Made by a program: the position numbers and the translations under genes | Shown here: positions 29,159 through 37,795 of the stretch, one piece after another | Position numbering within the stretch: position 1 is the first letter of the stretch | Layout: each line of letters starts with the position of its first letter | Notes under the pieces: model-generated | The model's input: the letters and a program-made list of their open reading frames with translations, nothing else | Databases searched by the model: none | What the model was told of the DNA's origin: nothing | Assembly: GCF_001427985.1 (NCBI RefSeq) | Contig: NZ_LMSA01000005.1 | Location: 62,001 to 126,000 of the forward strand | Origin: Knoellia sp. Soil729 | Lineage (GTDB): Bacteria > Actinomycetota > Actinomycetes > Actinomycetales > Dermatophilaceae | Direction of reading: 5' to 3' | DNA length: 64,000 nt

Positions 29159-29967
29159 TGAAGTTCCGCTCATTCGCCGCCGTCACCGCGGCACTCGTAC
29201 TCTTGCCGTTCACGGCATCGGCCGCCCTCGCGGCACCCCCGTCCAACGACACTGCCGCAGGTGCAACCACGGTCGGCGCACTTCCCACGACTCTCAGCCA
29301 GGACACGACGCAGGCCACAACCGATGCGGTCGACACCGCCCTCAACGAGTTGTGCGGCGCCCCGGCCACCAACGCCAGCGTCTGGTTCCGCTACACGGAC
29401 GTGACGGGCAACGGCTTCCTCGCGGACATGTCGGCCTCCAACTACACGGGCGGGTTCTTCGTCACCGCCGGGGACCCGAAGGACGGCAACCTCGTGGCCT
29501 GCGGCCCGAACCAGGTGGGCGTGCGTGGTGAACCCGGCACGACCTACTACGTCGCTGCGTTCTCCGACTCCGCCACCATGGGCGGCAAGCTCTCGGTGGC
29601 CTTCGAGGCGCTGCCTCCGGCCCCGACCGCCTCGCTCACGGTGAACCCCAAGGGCGTCGCCTACAAGGACGGCACGGCCCGCATCTCCGGGACCTACAGC
29701 TGCACCAACGCCGACGGCTACAGCTCCGACATCGAGGGTCAGCTGACCCAGACCGTCGGCCGCACCAAGATCAACGGCTACTTCTTCGCCTCGCCGCTCG
29801 AGTGCGACGGATCCACCCACACCTGGGAGGCCTACGTCTTCTCCGACAACGGACTCTTCGCCGGAGGCAAGGCGGCGAACTTCTCGCTCGCCTTCGCCTG
29901 CGGGCTGGTCGACTGCACGGTGGCCGACGCCAGCGGCAAGATCCAGCTCTCGCGCAACGGGAAGTAG
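29158..29967 (+). CDS. Small exported protein of unknown function
   Basis: This encodes 269 residues with a clear signal peptide (MKFRSFAAVTAALVLLPFTA, cleavage likely after ALA near residue 25). The ATG at 29158 has a GAGGGAG ribosome site 7 bases upstream. The N-terminal half (APPSNDTAAGA, SVWFRYTD) looks like a beta-sandwich resembling pre-peptidase C-terminal domains. The second half (GVAYKDGTARISGTYSC, with four cysteines) resembles the Streptomyces DUF6299 type, a comparison made from memory. The protein has no lipobox and no anchor, so it is probably released. A strong hairpin follows the gene. Function is not known. Confidence 0.75.
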   Translation: MKFRSFAAVTAALVLLPFTASAALAAPPSNDTAAGATTVGALPTTLSQDTTQATTDAVDTALNELCGAPATNASVWFRYTDVTGNGFLADMSASNYTGGFFVTAGDPKDGNLVACGPNQVGVRGEPGTTYYVAAFSDSATMGGKLSVAFEALPPAPTASLTVNPKGVAYKDGTARISGTYSCTNADGYSSDIEGQLTQTVGRTKINGYFFASPLECDGSTHTWEAYVFSDNGLFAGGKAANFSLAFACGLVDCTVADASGKIQLSRNGK

Positions 29968-29980
29968 CAGTCGTGGAACG

Positions 29981-30008
29981 GCGGGAGTGGACCACGGTCC
30001 ACTCCCGC
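29981..30008 (+). terminator. Probable transcription terminator after the exported-protein gene
   Basis: A perfect 12-bp stem, GCGGGAGTGGAC (29981-29992) with GTCCACTCCCGC (29997-30008), closes a four-base loop. It starts 13 bases after the stop codon at 29967. There is no long U-tract, as is common in high-GC actinobacteria. Confidence 0.7.
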
Positions 30009-30064
30009 CCTTCTCCATGCGTCGGTGGATACCGCCGGCTCGCTCAGCGGCCTACGCTCGCCTC

Positions 30065-31426
30065 ATGACTGGTGCCACGGCATACGACGCGATCGTCATC
30101 GGCTGGGGCAAGGGTGGCAAGACCTTGGCGGCCTTCCTCGCCGCACGCGGTGACAGCGTGCTGATGGTCGAGCAGTCGGACCAGATGTTCGGCGGCACCT
30201 GTATCAACATCGGCTGCGTCCCCACCAAGGCGATGGTCGAGTCGGCCAACCATCCCTCACTGTCGGCGGACGACAGCGTGCGTTACCTCGACGCGATCCA
30301 GCGCAAGAACGCCCTGACGAGCCTGCTGCGCGGCAAGAACTTCGCGATGGTGGACACCCACGAGTCCGCGACCGTCCTCACCGGACGGGCACGCTTCGCG
30401 GGGCCACACGAGATCGAGGTCAGCGCCGGCGACGAGCGCGTGCGGGCCACGAGCGAACGCATCCTCATCAACACCGGAGCAGTGCCGGTGCTGCCTCCCA
30501 TCCCGGGCCTCGACGGACCACGGGTCCTCACCTCGACAGAGCTCGTCGACGAGACCGAGCTCCCCGCGCGGCTGGTCGTCATCGGTGCGGGTGCCATCGG
30601 GTTGGAGCTCGCCGCGGCCTACCGCGCCTTCGGCTCGCAGGTGACCGTCGTCGACGCGGTGGACCGCCTGCTCCCGCGAGAGGACGACGACGTCGTGGAG
30701 GCGGTGCGTGACGTCCTGGAGGAGGAGGGGATCGCCTTCGTCCTCGGCGCGAGGGTCGACCGCGTCGAGGACACCACGGACGCAGCGGTGGTCCACCTCG
30801 ACGGAGGGCGGTCCCTCGCTGCCGACCGGGTGCTCGTCGTCGTCGGCCGCCGTCCTGCGACGGACGACCTCGGGCTCGACGTCGCCGGGATCCAGACCAC
30901 GGACCAGGGCGCGGTGCGTGTCGACGAGCAGCTGCGGACCTCCGTCGAGGGCGTGTGGGCCGTGGGCGACGTCAACGGCGGACCTCAGTTCACCTACACC
31001 TCGCTGGACGACCACCGCATCGTCAGGGACCAGCTCCTCGGCGGGGCGACGCGCAGCACCACCGACCGCGTGGCCGTCCCCAGCACGACGTTCATCACAC
31101 CCCCGCTCGCGCGAGTCGGGCTGAGCGAGAGGGAGGCTCGCGATGCTGGGCGATCCATCAAGGTCGCGAAGAAGAGCATCGACACCATCGCCGCCATGCC
31201 ACGGGCCCGTATCGTGGGTGACACCCGCGGACTCCTCAAGGTGGTCGTCGACGCCGAGACCGACCTCGTCCTCGGCGCGGCGGTGTTCTGCGTCGACAGC
31301 CAGGAGATCATCAACCTCATCTGCCTGGCCATGCGCCACGACGTCACCGCCTCCGAGCTGCGGGACTCGATCTGGACGCATCCGAGCTCGACCGAGGCAC
31401 TCAACGAGGTGCTCGGCACCATCTGA
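30065..31426 (+). CDS. rclA: RclA-type FAD-dependent pyridine nucleotide-disulfide oxidoreductase
   Basis: This is a 453-residue flavoprotein of the class I disulfide-oxidoreductase family. Visible features are the FAD loop GWGKGG (13-18), the redox pair in CINIGC (C46, C51), the NAD(P)H-binding GAGAIG segment and the C-terminal HPSSTE motif. Whole-length resemblance to E. coli RclA is marked: AIQRKN, VPPIPGL-like and PREDDD segments, QFTYxSLDDxRIVRDxLL, and a match running through the TPPLxRVG region. RclA is an oxidant-stress (reactive chlorine) copper/flavin reductase. I chose ATG 30065 because TACGCT (30053-30058) sits where a -10 box would give a leaderless mRNA; starts further upstream lie in or just after the terminator hairpin. 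Dihydrolipoamide dehydrogenase is less likely. Confidence 0.8.
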   Translation: MTGATAYDAIVIGWGKGGKTLAAFLAARGDSVLMVEQSDQMFGGTCINIGCVPTKAMVESANHPSLSADDSVRYLDAIQRKNALTSLLRGKNFAMVDTHESATVLTGRARFAGPHEIEVSAGDERVRATSERILINTGAVPVLPPIPGLDGPRVLTSTELVDETELPARLVVIGAGAIGLELAAAYRAFGSQVTVVDAVDRLLPREDDDVVEAVRDVLEEEGIAFVLGARVDRVEDTTDAAVVHLDGGRSLAADRVLVVVGRRPATDDLGLDVAGIQTTDQGAVRVDEQLRTSVEGVWAVGDVNGGPQFTYTSLDDHRIVRDQLLGGATRSTTDRVAVPSTTFITPPLARVGLSEREARDAGRSIKVAKKSIDTIAAMPRARIVGDTRGLLKVVVDAETDLVLGAAVFCVDSQEIINLICLAMRHDVTASELRDSIWTHPSSTEALNEVLGTI

Positions 31427-31441
31427 GCCCGGGGCCCGTGT

Positions 31442-32860
31442 TCAGTCCCGGGGGGCGGTGAAGCGCTGCAGGAAGGCCGACAGCAGCCTGGCCGAGTCCT
31501 CCCTGGGGAGCGCCTCGATGAGCGAGAGGACCGTCGTCAGGTCGAGGTCACCTCCCGCCCTCGCCCCGTCTGCAAGAACAACAGGATCCGGTATGCCGTT
31601 GTGCGACAACGCCTCAGGGCTCGGCAAGGCTTGTCCCCGGACCACGTCGGCTGCGCCGACGAGCACGGGCAGCAGCTCACCGAGGAGTCCCTCCGTCACC
31701 GGGGTGATCGTCAGATGAGCGGTGTGGGGAACCCGTGTCCCGTCCGGCTGCGTCATCGCCGGTTGCCCCTGCAGCACGAAGCCGCCCTTGGCCGCCGCGG
31801 CCGTCCACAGCAGGGGGTCGACTCGGCTCTCGGCCGGGACGGACTCGTCCGTGGCCACCGCGACGAGGGGCCCTTGCCTCTCCCCCAGCACCTGCAGACC
31901 CTCGACCTCGTTGACGGCCGACACCACGGCGGAAGTCGCGTCGACGACGCGTCGGGTGAGGCCGGCATACCCCGGTGTGCCGAGCGTCTGGACGATCGCC
32001 CAGGCCGAGGCGAGCGACGTCGCGGAGCGGGTGCCCAGCATCGTGGGGTTCACCACCGGGTAGCCGAGCCAGTCGGTGATGGCGAAGTAGCGGGCGAGGT
32101 CGAGCTCAGCGTCCGCAAAGAGGAGCAGCGACGCGCCCTTGGGCACGTAGCCGTACTTGTGGATGTCGGCGCTGATGCTGCTCACCCCACGTACCCGGAA
32201 GTCCCACTGCGGCAACGCTTCTCCACCCGCCTCCTCCCAGAAGGGGAGGACCCAGCCCCCGACGCAGGCGTCGACGTGACACGGAATCCTCTGGTCCGCC
32301 GCAGCACCCGCGACGTCGACGACCGCGTCGATGACTCCGTGGGGGTAGGAGGGTGCGGACACGACGACGAGCGCCACCTGCGCATCCAGTGCCGCCACGA
32401 GCGCGGCCGCAGGCGCTCGACCCGAGACCACGTCGATGGGCACCACCGTGACGTCGAGGCCGAAGTAGTGGGCAGCCTTGTGGAAGGCGGCGTGCGTAGA
32501 CGTCGAGAGCACGAGCCGTGGTCGGCCGACACCGCCGCGTGCACGCCAGAGGTCACGGGCCGCCTTGACCGCCAGCAGGCAGCTCTCGGTGCCCCCGGAG
32601 GTCACCGACCCGGTCGCCCGGGGTCCGTGGAGCATCGCGCGGCCGAACGCCACGAGGTCGGACTCCATGAGGGCCACCGAGGGGAAGGTCGTGGGGTCCA
32701 GCCCGTTCACCGGCTGCAGCATCCGCATCGCCTGTGCTGCAAGCTCATCGAGCTCGGGCATCCCGTGGTCATAGACGTAGGACAGGACCCGACCACCATG
32801 CGTCGGCGCGTCGTTCTGCCGATAGGCCTGCAGCCTGGCCAACACCTCGTCAGACGCCAT
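31442..32860 (-). CDS. PLP-dependent decarboxylase/lyase of the sphingosine-1-phosphate lyase type
   Basis: This 472-residue protein belongs to the group II PLP decarboxylase fold. The phosphate-binding SGGTES (88-93), the Asp of CHVDAC (D197) and the Schiff-base lysine in SADIHKYGYVPKG (K235) are visible. The HKYGY-xPKG form is the one found in sphingosine-1-phosphate lyase rather than in glutamate or aromatic amino acid decarboxylases. The ATG at 32860 lies 11 bases inside the 3' end of the upstream transporter gene, so the two are co-translated. The substrate may be a phospho-amino alcohol or lipid-type amine; tyrosine or aspartate decarboxylase activity cannot be excluded. It converges with rclA, with 15 bases between the stops. 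Confidence 0.75.
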   Translation of the reverse strand: MASDEVLARLQAYRQNDAPTHGGRVLSYVYDHGMPELDELAAQAMRMLQPVNGLDPTTFPSVALMESDLVAFGRAMLHGPRATGSVTSGGTESCLLAVKAARDLWRARGGVGRPRLVLSTSTHAAFHKAAHYFGLDVTVVPIDVVSGRAPAAALVAALDAQVALVVVSAPSYPHGVIDAVVDVAGAAADQRIPCHVDACVGGWVLPFWEEAGGEALPQWDFRVRGVSSISADIHKYGYVPKGASLLLFADAELDLARYFAITDWLGYPVVNPTMLGTRSATSLASAWAIVQTLGTPGYAGLTRRVVDATSAVVSAVNEVEGLQVLGERQGPLVAVATDESVPAESRVDPLLWTAAAAKGGFVLQGQPAMTQPDGTRVPHTAHLTITPVTEGLLGELLPVLVGAADVVRGQALPSPEALSHNGIPDPVVLADGARAGGDLDLTTVLSLIEALPREDSARLLSAFLQRFTAPRD

Positions 32861-34178
32861 CGAGCACCACCTCCGGTTCCACGTAACGGCGCAGCGCCGC
32901 GATCGACACGACAGCGAGCAAGGCCGGCACGACGGTGAACGCGAGACCCATGGCGACCTCGGCACCACGCGGCTGGGCCACCGGGTCACCAGTGCTCGAC
33001 ACGAACCCGCCCACGGCCAGCATGAGCAGCACCACTCCCGGACCGAGCGCGAGGCCGGCCGTCTCCAGCGCCGTCCACACACCACTCATCGCCCCACCCC
33101 TGGCCCGGCCGGCCTCCTCGATCACGTCCGGGAGCATCGCCAGCGGGAAGAGCTGCATCCCGGCATACGCGACACCACCTCCCGCAAGGGCGAGCACCGA
33201 CAGCCACGTCCACCCGAGCGCGAGCGCCGGCACCTGCACCACGCACGCCACGACGAAGAGCCACGACGACGCAAGGTATGCCGTCCGCTTGCCATGCGTT
33301 GCGGCATACCGCTTCCACGCCGGCATGACGACGAGAGCGGGTGCGACCACCGCGGCGAAGAGCACGCTCACCATCGACTGCGAACCGAGCAGGTAGGTCG
33401 CGACGTACTGCGCCGCCGCGAGGACGATCCCGGTGGCCAAAGCCTGCAGCACGAAGACGACGAGAAGCGATCGGTAGCGGGGCAGCTCGCGGATCGCGTC
33501 CAGCCCGGCCCGGAATGAGGGCGGCGCCTCCCCGGAACCACGGTGTGCCGTGTGGCTCTCGTGACCACGCAGGCTGGCCACCGTTGCGAGCATCCCCAGA
33601 GACAGGACGATCGCGGACACGACTGCCATGACGAGGTAGCCCGACCGGCCGCCGCCCAGGGCGTCGCGAACCCCCGGGGCGCCGGCACCGAAGACAAGGA
33701 TCGCGAGCGCGAGGACCCCCACGCGCCACGCCATCATCCGAGTGCGCTCGGCATAGTCGTTGGTGAGGTCCGCCGGCACCGCGATGTAGGGCACCTGGAA
33801 GAGGCTGAACGACGTGGTGGCGAGGACGAATGCGACGACGACCCACACTGCCGCGAGCCCGCTCGACAGACCGGACGGGACGGCGAACATCCCGATGAAC
33901 CCCGGGGGCAGGGTCAGCGCGCCGAGCGCCATGAGCCGGTGTCGCGACCCCCGGGACGACAGCTCGTGGTCGCTGCGGGCACCGATCGCCGGGTCGATGA
34001 CGACGTCCCAGACCTTGGGGAGAAGCACGACGACGGCAGCCAGCACGGCGGCGACCCCGAGCGTGTCCGTGAGGTAGTAGGCGAGGACGAGGCCGGGAAG
34101 GGTGCCGAAGCCGCCGGTGCCGACACTTCCCGCGGCATACCCGGCCGTCTGGGCGCGGGTGAGTCTCGCACTGGGCAT
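32850..34178 (-). CDS. MFS transporter of the GPH/MFSD2 type
   Basis: This is a 442-residue polytopic protein with about 12 hydrophobic helices. Signatures of the glycoside-pentoside-hexuronide/cation symporter group are present: KVWDVVIDPAIGARSD in the loop after helix 2, and FQVPYIAVPADLTNDYAERT in the helix 4-5 loop. The same group includes eukaryotic MFSD2 lipid transporters. The start ATG 34178 (MPSARLTRAQT) puts the first helix at the expected place; an extension to 34262 would add an unlikely Arg/Pro-rich tail. It is the first gene of a two-gene operon with the PLP lyase and is divergent from the oxidoreductase at 34286. The substrate is unknown. Confidence 0.75.
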   Translation of the reverse strand: MPSARLTRAQTAGYAAGSVGTGGFGTLPGLVLAYYLTDTLGVAAVLAAVVVLLPKVWDVVIDPAIGARSDHELSSRGSRHRLMALGALTLPPGFIGMFAVPSGLSSGLAAVWVVVAFVLATTSFSLFQVPYIAVPADLTNDYAERTRMMAWRVGVLALAILVFGAGAPGVRDALGGGRSGYLVMAVVSAIVLSLGMLATVASLRGHESHTAHRGSGEAPPSFRAGLDAIRELPRYRSLLVVFVLQALATGIVLAAAQYVATYLLGSQSMVSVLFAAVVAPALVVMPAWKRYAATHGKRTAYLASSWLFVVACVVQVPALALGWTWLSVLALAGGGVAYAGMQLFPLAMLPDVIEEAGRARGGAMSGVWTALETAGLALGPGVVLLMLAVGGFVSSTGDPVAQPRGAEVAMGLAFTVVPALLAVVSIAALRRYVEPEVVLDGV

Positions 34179-34216
34179 GCCCGAAGTATGTCGGGCGGCG
34201 AGCGGTGTGGGGCGGG

Positions 34217-34241
34217 GTTTTGCACGGCATGCTGTGGGTAG
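34217..34241 (+). promoter_or_regulatory. SigF/SigB-type promoter before the phytoene-desaturase-like gene
   Basis: GTTT (34217-34220), a 15-base spacer and GGGTAG (34236-34241) match the GTTT-N15-GGGTA pattern of actinobacterial general-stress sigma factors. Transcription would start near 34248, leaving a leader of about 38 bases before the GTG at 34286. It is one of four such sites in 7.1 kb. Confidence 0.6.
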
Positions 34242-34285
34242 GCCCACTGTGTCGATGTGCACGCGAGGAAAGGTCAGGTGGCGAT

Positions 34286-35878
34286 GTGACGACAGCAGAC
34301 GCGGTCGTCGTCGGTGCCGGCCCCAACGGGCTGGTGGCCGCCATCGCCCTGGCGGATGCCGGGTGGGACGTCACGTTGGTCGAGGCCAATGACACGGTGG
34401 GCGGCGCGGTGGCCAGTGGCGAGGTGACGGCGCCCGGCTTCTCGAGCGACCTGTTCAGCGCCTTCTACCCACTCGCCGCAGCGAGCCCGGTGATCCGCGA
34501 CCTCGACCTGGCTGCGCACGGACTCGTCTGGCGGCGCGCCCCCGACGTCGTGTCCCATGCGCTCGAGGACGGTCCCGCTGCGGTCATGCACGCAGACCCG
34601 GACAGGACAGCAGCGGAGCTCGATGCGGCAGCGGCCGGTGACGGAGCGGCGTGGCTCGACCTCTGCGCCGGGTGGCAGCGCGTGCGCGACCCCCTGCTCG
34701 ACGCCCTCTTCACACCCTTTCCTCCCGTGGTGTCGGGGCTGCGGATGGCCCGGCGCCTCGGACTGGCCGACGGCCTCGACTTCGCCCGCCTCGCCGTGAC
34801 ACCGGTCAGGCGCCTGGCCAAGGAGCGGTTCCGGGGTGACGGTCCCGGCCTGCTGCTCACGGGCAACGCGATGCACAGCGACGTGCCACCGGACGCTGCC
34901 GGCAGCGGCGTCTTCGGCTGGCTGCTGGCCATGCTCGGACAGGACGTCGGGTTCCCGGTGCCCGAGGGCGGGGCCGGCCAGCTGGCGCAGGCCCTCCGCA
35001 GCCGCGCGGAGTCGGCCTCCGTCCAGGTACTCACCGGCGCGCGGGTCACCCAGGTCGTCGTCTCCGGTGGCCGCGCCTCCGGCGTCCGCCTCGCGGACGG
35101 CACGTTGATCAAAGCGCGTCACGCAGTCCTGGCCGACGTCACGGCCCCCTCCCTCTACGAGCAGCTGCTCTCGGAGCACCACCTCCCGCCGCGGCTGCTG
35201 CGGGACCTGGGCCGCTTCCAGTGGGACAACGCGACGATCAAGGTCAACTGGGCCCTGGACCGACCCGTGCCATGGGCAGACTCACGGCTGGCCGGCTCCG
35301 GCACCGTGCACCTGGGCGTGGACCTCGACGGATTCGTCGACATGGCTGCCGACCTCTCGGTGGGCAGGGTGCCCGAGCGGCCGTTCCTGCTCTTCGGCCA
35401 GATGGCGACCGCGGACCCGACCCGGTGCCCCCCCGGCCGGGAGACGGCGTGGGCGTACACGCACGTCCCCCACGGGCACGACTGGTCGGGGTCACTGCTG
35501 AGCGAGCACGTCGATCGGATGCAGTCCGCCGTCGAGAGGGTCGCACCCGGGTTCGGCGACACCGTCCTGGCTCGCCACGTGCAGTCCCCCCAGGACCTCC
35601 AGCACGCCGACGCCAACCTCGTCGACGGAGCCCTCAACGCGGGGACCTCCGCACTGCACCAGGAGCTGGTCTTCCGCCCCACCCCCGGACTGGGGCGTGC
35701 CGAGACCCCGGTCACCGGGCTCTACCTGGCGAGCGCCTCGGCCCACCCCGGAGGCGGGGTGCACGGCGCGTGCGGCTGGAATGCGGCACGTTCGGCGCTC
35801 GTTGCTCACGGCAGGACCGGTGTGCTGCATCGCGCGATCACCCGGACGGCGTGGGCACGTCTGCTGGCCGATCACTGA
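34286..35878 (+). CDS. NAD(P)/FAD-dependent oxidoreductase, phytoene-desaturase-related
   Basis: This encodes 530 residues. The N-terminal dinucleotide-binding motif GAGPNGLVAA is followed by an acidic residue in LVEAN. The C-terminal family block reads SAHPGGGVHGACGWNAA, as in CrtI/PYROXD2-type flavoproteins. Such enzymes desaturate or isomerise carotenoid or lipid-like substrates, but no other carotenoid gene lies nearby, so the substrate is open. I chose GTG 34286 because the conserved VTTADAVVVGAG starts there and AGGTGG lies 4 bases upstream. A SigF/SigB-type promoter precedes it, pointing to stress induction. The 3' end overlaps the convergent SRPBCC gene by 41 bases. Confidence 0.8.
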   Translation: MTTADAVVVGAGPNGLVAAIALADAGWDVTLVEANDTVGGAVASGEVTAPGFSSDLFSAFYPLAAASPVIRDLDLAAHGLVWRRAPDVVSHALEDGPAAVMHADPDRTAAELDAAAAGDGAAWLDLCAGWQRVRDPLLDALFTPFPPVVSGLRMARRLGLADGLDFARLAVTPVRRLAKERFRGDGPGLLLTGNAMHSDVPPDAAGSGVFGWLLAMLGQDVGFPVPEGGAGQLAQALRSRAESASVQVLTGARVTQVVVSGGRASGVRLADGTLIKARHAVLADVTAPSLYEQLLSEHHLPPRLLRDLGRFQWDNATIKVNWALDRPVPWADSRLAGSGTVHLGVDLDGFVDMAADLSVGRVPERPFLLFGQMATADPTRCPPGRETAWAYTHVPHGHDWSGSLLSEHVDRMQSAVERVAPGFGDTVLARHVQSPQDLQHADANLVDGALNAGTSALHQELVFRPTPGLGRAETPVTGLYLASASAHPGGGVHGACGWNAARSALVAHGRTGVLHRAITRTAWARLLADH

Positions 35879-36374
35879 GGCTCTCGCGGTGGCGGCCCTC
35901 CGACAGGAACGCCAGACGACGCAGGGACTCGACGTTGCGCGGACCGATGGCCAGCTGACGCACCGGGTGCGGAACGGCGGTTCCGGGCCCGCGGACTGCA
36001 TCCTCGCCGATGGAGACCGTGCAGCGTGACGCACCGCGCTCCTCGATGCGGATGATGACCTGCGCCTCACCCACGGGCCACCCGCGGGCCTGGAGCACCA
36101 TGGTTGCGGGTTCATCTGCCCGCAGCACCTCGGTGGTGTCGTCGACCACGGCCGGCCACACGCCGAATGAGTGGTGGATCTTGCTGCCGGGCGTGGGCCA
36201 GCTGAGGTCGACGGCCCGGATGCGTGAGGCTCCGACCACCCAGGTGGCATACAGCCACCCGTCGGCCAGGACGTCCCAGACCGCTTGGGCGGGTGCATCG
36301 ACGTCGCGGTGGACGACGACGACCTCGGACAGGTCGAGGTCGGGCTGGTCGACCTCGTCGGCGGGGTTGTTCAT
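35838..36374 (-). CDS. SRPBCC (START-like) family protein
   Basis: This encodes 178 residues with the typical start of a START-like fold: VVVVHRDVDAPAQAVWDVLADG, then YATWVVGASRIRAVD. Fold members bind lipids or other hydrophobic ligands in a helix-grip cavity; the specific ligand is unknown. The start at ATG 36374 (MNNPADEV) follows GAGG 11 bases upstream and lies 5 bases after the stop of the upstream SDR gene, so SDR and SRPBCC form an operon. Its last 41 bases overlap the 3' end of the convergent oxidoreductase gene. Confidence 0.75.
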   Translation of the reverse strand: MNNPADEVDQPDLDLSEVVVVHRDVDAPAQAVWDVLADGWLYATWVVGASRIRAVDLSWPTPGSKIHHSFGVWPAVVDDTTEVLRADEPATMVLQARGWPVGEAQVIIRIEERGASRCTVSIGEDAVRGPGTAVPHPVRQLAIGPRNVESLRRLAFLSEGRHRESLSDRPADVPTPSG

Positions 36375-36379
36375 GGAGA

Positions 36380-37366
36380 TCACGTCCTCTGTTGTGGGGA
36401 TCGGGTACTCGGTGATGGGCGGTGATGCCACATGGCGAGGCCGGCGAGAGCCAGGCCGCTCGGCACAAGCCGACGCAACCAGTGCCGGCCCCACGGTCCG
36501 TGGACGGCGTCACCGGCGGGCTGGGGGGCGAGAACGTTGCCCGGCGTGGCCTCGGTCGAGCGACGTTCGAGCCCGGCGATGCGCATGAGCGGCGTGGCGA
36601 GCACGTCGAACAGCGCCGGAACCAGCCGGAAGCCGGCCACCATGATGTGGTTGCCCACGCCTACCGAGATCTCGCGCCGCGGGCGGCCGAGGGCCCGCAC
36701 CGCTGCCCTCGCCACCCTCTCGGGCGGGTCGACCGGGACGGGAGGCCTGCCCCGCCGCCCCAGGTAGGTGCCGGCCTGCTGGTAGACGGGAGTGTTGACC
36801 GCGCCGGGCCACACGAGGCTGATGCCGACGCCCGGCGTCGACCGAGCCTCGATCTGCAACGTCCGGACGAGACCGTGGACGCCCCACTTCGCAGTCGTGT
36901 ACGGGCTCATGAACGGCGTGGCCATCTTGCCCAGGAGCGAGCCGATCACGACGAGGCTCCCGCCGCGCTCCCCGAAGGCTGCCAGCGCGCACCGCGCGAC
37001 CGTGGCCGTGCCGCCCAGAGTGGTCTCGACCGACCGGTCGAAGACGTCGGGCGGGATGTCCTCGAAGCGGCCGTAGGCCAGGGCTGCCGCCGAGTGCACC
37101 ACGCCGTCCAGGGGGCCGAAGGTGCGTTGCGCCGCGTCGAAGGCGGCTTGGACCGCAGCCGGGTCGGTGACGTCGGCTGGGACGACGAGGGTGGATGCTC
37201 CCAAGGTCCGGCACTCGGCGCTGGCCTCGTCCAGGGACGTCCGCGAGCGCGCCACCAGGACCAGCTGCACGCCGTCTCGGGCGAGCAACAGGGCGGTGGC
37301 CCGGCCGATGCCGCTCGACGCCCCGGTGACGAGGACGGTCCTGCCGCGCAGGTCGACGCCAGCCAT
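36380..37366 (-). CDS. SDR family oxidoreductase with C-terminal hydrophobic extension
   Basis: This is a 328-residue classical short-chain dehydrogenase. It shows TGASSGIG (14-21), catalytic Ser143, Tyr156 and Lys160 in YTTAK, and HSAA in place of the usual NNAG. The body ends near residue 250. An extra 75 residues follow, including ISVGVGNHIMVAGFRLVPALFDVL and a hydrophobic segment LVPSGLALAGLAMW, suggesting membrane attachment. ATG 37366 has AGGAAGGGG six bases upstream. Substrate unknown. Its co-operonic SRPBCC partner and the nearby desaturase-like gene suggest lipid or hydrophobic-metabolite chemistry, which is inference. Confidence 0.8.
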   Translation of the reverse strand: MAGVDLRGRTVLVTGASSGIGRATALLLARDGVQLVLVARSRTSLDEASAECRTLGASTLVVPADVTDPAAVQAAFDAAQRTFGPLDGVVHSAAALAYGRFEDIPPDVFDRSVETTLGGTATVARCALAAFGERGGSLVVIGSLLGKMATPFMSPYTTAKWGVHGLVRTLQIEARSTPGVGISLVWPGAVNTPVYQQAGTYLGRRGRPPVPVDPPERVARAAVRALGRPRREISVGVGNHIMVAGFRLVPALFDVLATPLMRIAGLERRSTEATPGNVLAPQPAGDAVHGPWGRHWLRRLVPSGLALAGLAMWHHRPSPSTRSPQQRT

Positions 37367-37494
37367 CAGGCCCCTTCCTGTCTGCGCGCTCAAGCTCGGT
37401 CCGATCCCGGTCTTCTCCGGCTTCATCACCGACCTACCCACCCGCCGCGCCCGGTACACCCGCGAGTGCGTGGACAGCGTCTGGCGATGGACCG

Positions 37495-37520
37495 GTTTGG
37501 TCTCGTTCTCCGCGGGTAAT
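37495..37520 (+). promoter_or_regulatory. SigF/SigB-type promoter before the DUF6131 gene
   Basis: GTTT (37495-37498), 15 bases and GGGTAAT (37514-37520) fit the general-stress promoter pattern. The context CCGGTTTGG is shared with the site at 41312. The predicted leader to ATG 37600 is about 75 bases. Confidence 0.65.
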
Positions 37521-37599
37521 GACAACGGGCGGTATCCAAGTCACACGGCGGTCAGTCCGTGAGCCGGAGCCCACGAAGGTCTCGAGAGGAGTCCTGTCC

Positions 37600-37755
37600 A
37601 TGATCATCCTGGGTGTCATCCTCGCCCTCATCGGCTACTTCGCCAACATCTCGATCCTGCTCACGATCGGAGTGATCCTCATCGTGGTGGGCCTGGTGCT
37701 CTGGCTGCTCGGTGCGACCGGTCGTGCCGTCGGCGGGCGCTCGCACTACTACTGA
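37600..37755 (+). CDS. DUF6131 family small membrane protein
   Basis: This is a 51-residue protein made of two hydrophobic helices (MIILGVILALIGYFA and LTIGVILIVVGLVLWLLG), ending in GRAVGGRSHYY, the usual tail of this actinobacterial family. AGAGGAG lies 8 bases before ATG 37600. The upstream in-frame extension to 37519 overlaps the promoter and is charged, so it is not used. A SigF/SigB-type promoter precedes it. The function is unknown; position and promoter suggest an envelope stress protein. Confidence 0.85.
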   Translation: MIILGVILALIGYFANISILLTIGVILIVVGLVLWLLGATGRAVGGRSHYY

Positions 37756-37795
37756 TCCGGCGGGTCGTCGGGCCATGCCCGGTTGCCTCACGTCG

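Noticed and set aside
29987-30064. Upstream ATG for the RclA-like gene
   Set aside because: It lies inside the terminator hairpin of the previous gene, and the extra residues lack family similarity.
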